Origin: Zea mays
Lineage: Eukaryota; Streptophyta; Magnoliopsida; Poales; Poaceae
Direction: 5' to 3'
DNA: 64,000 nucleotides
NCBI RefSeq assembly: GCF_902167145.1
Contig: NC_050100.1
Span: forward strand, 213,770,081-213,834,080
The number at the start of each line of letters is the position of its first letter. The stretch's first letter is position 1. Shown here piece after piece: positions 62,846 through 64,000 of the stretch. Both the position numbers and the translations under genes were made by a program. The notes under the pieces are model-generated. The model did no database searches and was not told the origin of the DNA. It worked only from the letters and a program-made list of their open reading frames with translations.

Positions 62846-64000
62846 TGAAAGGGAATTAGGCTTACACCTTTTTCCTAATTGATTTTGGTGGTTGAATTGC
62901 CCAACACAAATAATTGGACTAACTAGTTTGCTTTAGTATATAAGTTTTACAGGTGCCAAAGGTTCACAATAAGCCAATAAAAAGACCAAGAATGGGTTCA
63001 AACAAAGAGAGCTAAAGACATCCCAAAAGGCACTCTGGTCTGGCACACCGGACTGTCCGGTGTGCCACCGGACTGTCCGGTGTGCCACCGGACAGTGTCC
63101 GGTGCACCAGGGCACTCAACGCTGAACTTGCCACCTTCGGGAAAATGGGAGGCCGCTCTGCTATAATTCACCGGACAGTGTCCGGTGTCACACCGGACAG
63201 TGTCCGGTGTGCCAGCGGAGCAACGGTTACTTCGCGCGCAACGGTCGACTACAACACATTTAATGCGCGCCTGCGCGGCAGAGGACAGAGCACGCGCAGT
63301 TGGCGCACCGGACAGTCTACAGGACTTGTCCGGTGCACCACCGGACAACCCAGAGGCCCCACCTGTCAGAGCTCCAACGGTCGAACCCCAACGGCCAGCT
63401 GACGTGGCTGACGCACCGGACAGTGTCCGGTGGCGCACCGGACTGTCCGGTGCGCCATGCGACAACAGTCTTCCAACGACCACTTTGTGGTGGTTGGGGC
63501 TATAAATATCCCAACCACCCCACATTCAAGGCATCCAAGTTTTCCACCTTTGATACATTACAAGAGCTATAGCATTCAATTCTAGACACTCCAAAGAGAT
63601 CAAATCCTCTCCCAAGTCCAAAGACAACTCCAATCAATAGTGACTAGTGAGAGAGTGATATTTGTGTTCATTTGAGCTCTTGCGCTTGGATTGCTTCTTT
63701 TCTTTCTCATTCTTCTTGTGACAAACTCAATTGTAATCGAGGCAAGAGACACCAATTGTGTGGTGGTCCTTGCGGGACTTTTGTGTTCCGTTTGATTGAG
63801 AAGAGAAGCTCACTCGGTCTAAGTGATCGTTTGAGAGAGGGAAAGGGTTGAAAGAGACCCGGTCTTTGTGACCACCTCAACGGGGAGTAGGTTTGCAAGA
63901 ACCGAACCTCGGTAAAACAAATCCTTGTGTCACACTCTTTATTTGCTTGCGATTTGTTTTGCGCCCTCTCTCTCGGACTCGTTTATATTTCTAACGCTAA
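62846..64000 (+). repeat. 3' LTR of Sirevirus B (incomplete at window edge)
   Basis: It follows the polypurine tract and begins TGAAAGGGAATTAGG. It contains several more palindromic CACCGGAC...GTCCGGTG units than the 5' LTR (63041-63110, 63168-63215, 63412-63455). TATAAATA near 63503 is the TATA box. By comparison with the 5' LTR only about the last 10-50 bases lie outside the window. Confidence 0.9.

Larger units (their letters stand above)
54936..64000 (+). mobile_element. Sirevirus B (Opie/Ji-like copia), nearly complete, 3' LTR cut by window edge
   Basis: The element runs from a 1164-bp 5' LTR (54936-56099) through primer site ATTGGTATAAGAGC, gag, pol and an ~860-bp 3' non-coding region to polypurine tract AAAAAGGGGGAGAT and the 3' LTR from 62846, which leaves the window. 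GTAGG (54931-54935) would be the left target duplication. It is inserted in the gypsy-like element. The two LTRs differ by many substitutions and indels, and the coding region is broken, so it is clearly older than the intact elements in DRP2. Confidence 0.93.

Overview
The window reads as nuclear DNA of a grass, almost certainly maize or another Zea. The evidence is GT-AG split genes with plant domain architectures, a CACTA element built from TTTGCCGAGTG repeats, two Opie/Ji-like Sireviruses, and retrotransposons nested inside one another and inside introns. There is no bacterial-type operon, no CRISPR array and no rRNA.

Three host genes are present. (1) At 316-3104 (+) lies the 3' part of a cytokinin-receptor histidine kinase of the AHK4/CRE1 class; it enters from the left edge and covers the H-box, ATPase and receiver domains. 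(2) At 12502-15491 (+) lies a complete five-exon secreted GH9 endo-1,4-beta-glucanase of 529 aa. (3) At 43116-16591 (-) lies a complete 22-exon dynamin-related protein of the DRP2 class. I could rebuild its 921-codon frame with every splice junction in phase. It spans 26.5 kb because introns 7 (8.0 kb) and 20 (11.1 kb) are filled with transposons. Genes 2 and 3 converge, with about 1.1 kb between their stop codons.

The spacer between genes 1 and 2 holds short DNA transposons: a PIF/Harbinger-like MITE, a 1.5-kb CACTA element with a duplicated end, a hAT-like MITE, and a Mutator-like MITE with a 9-bp target duplication whose empty counterpart lies about 0.6 kb away.

DRP2 intron 20 carries an old, decayed Ty1/copia element with 121-bp LTRs. 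This is interrupted by a very young, intact 6.2-kb copia element with a 1603-aa open frame, 617-bp LTRs differing at one base, and target duplication GGCTA. Intron 7 carries a LINE 3' fragment holding a tRNA-derived SINE, which itself holds a 662-bp solo LTR. The same intron has an intact 5.2-kb Reina-like chromovirus with apparently identical 413-bp LTRs and target duplication GAAGT. The intact LTR elements lie antisense to DRP2.

From about 43.8 kb to the right edge everything is transposon. A gypsy LTR fragment (-) is split by Sirevirus A (+). Sirevirus A is interrupted by a gypsy-like element (-), which is in turn split by Sirevirus B (+), whose 3' LTR runs off the window. Both Sireviruses are coding-dead.

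I did not find a new multi-gene system. The most unusual signals are a Sirevirus copy lacking exactly a GTAAGT...TTTTTGCAG segment, as if copied from spliced RNA, a chromovirus frame that runs through its polypurine tract into the 3' LTR, and structural changes in LTR and transposon ends.
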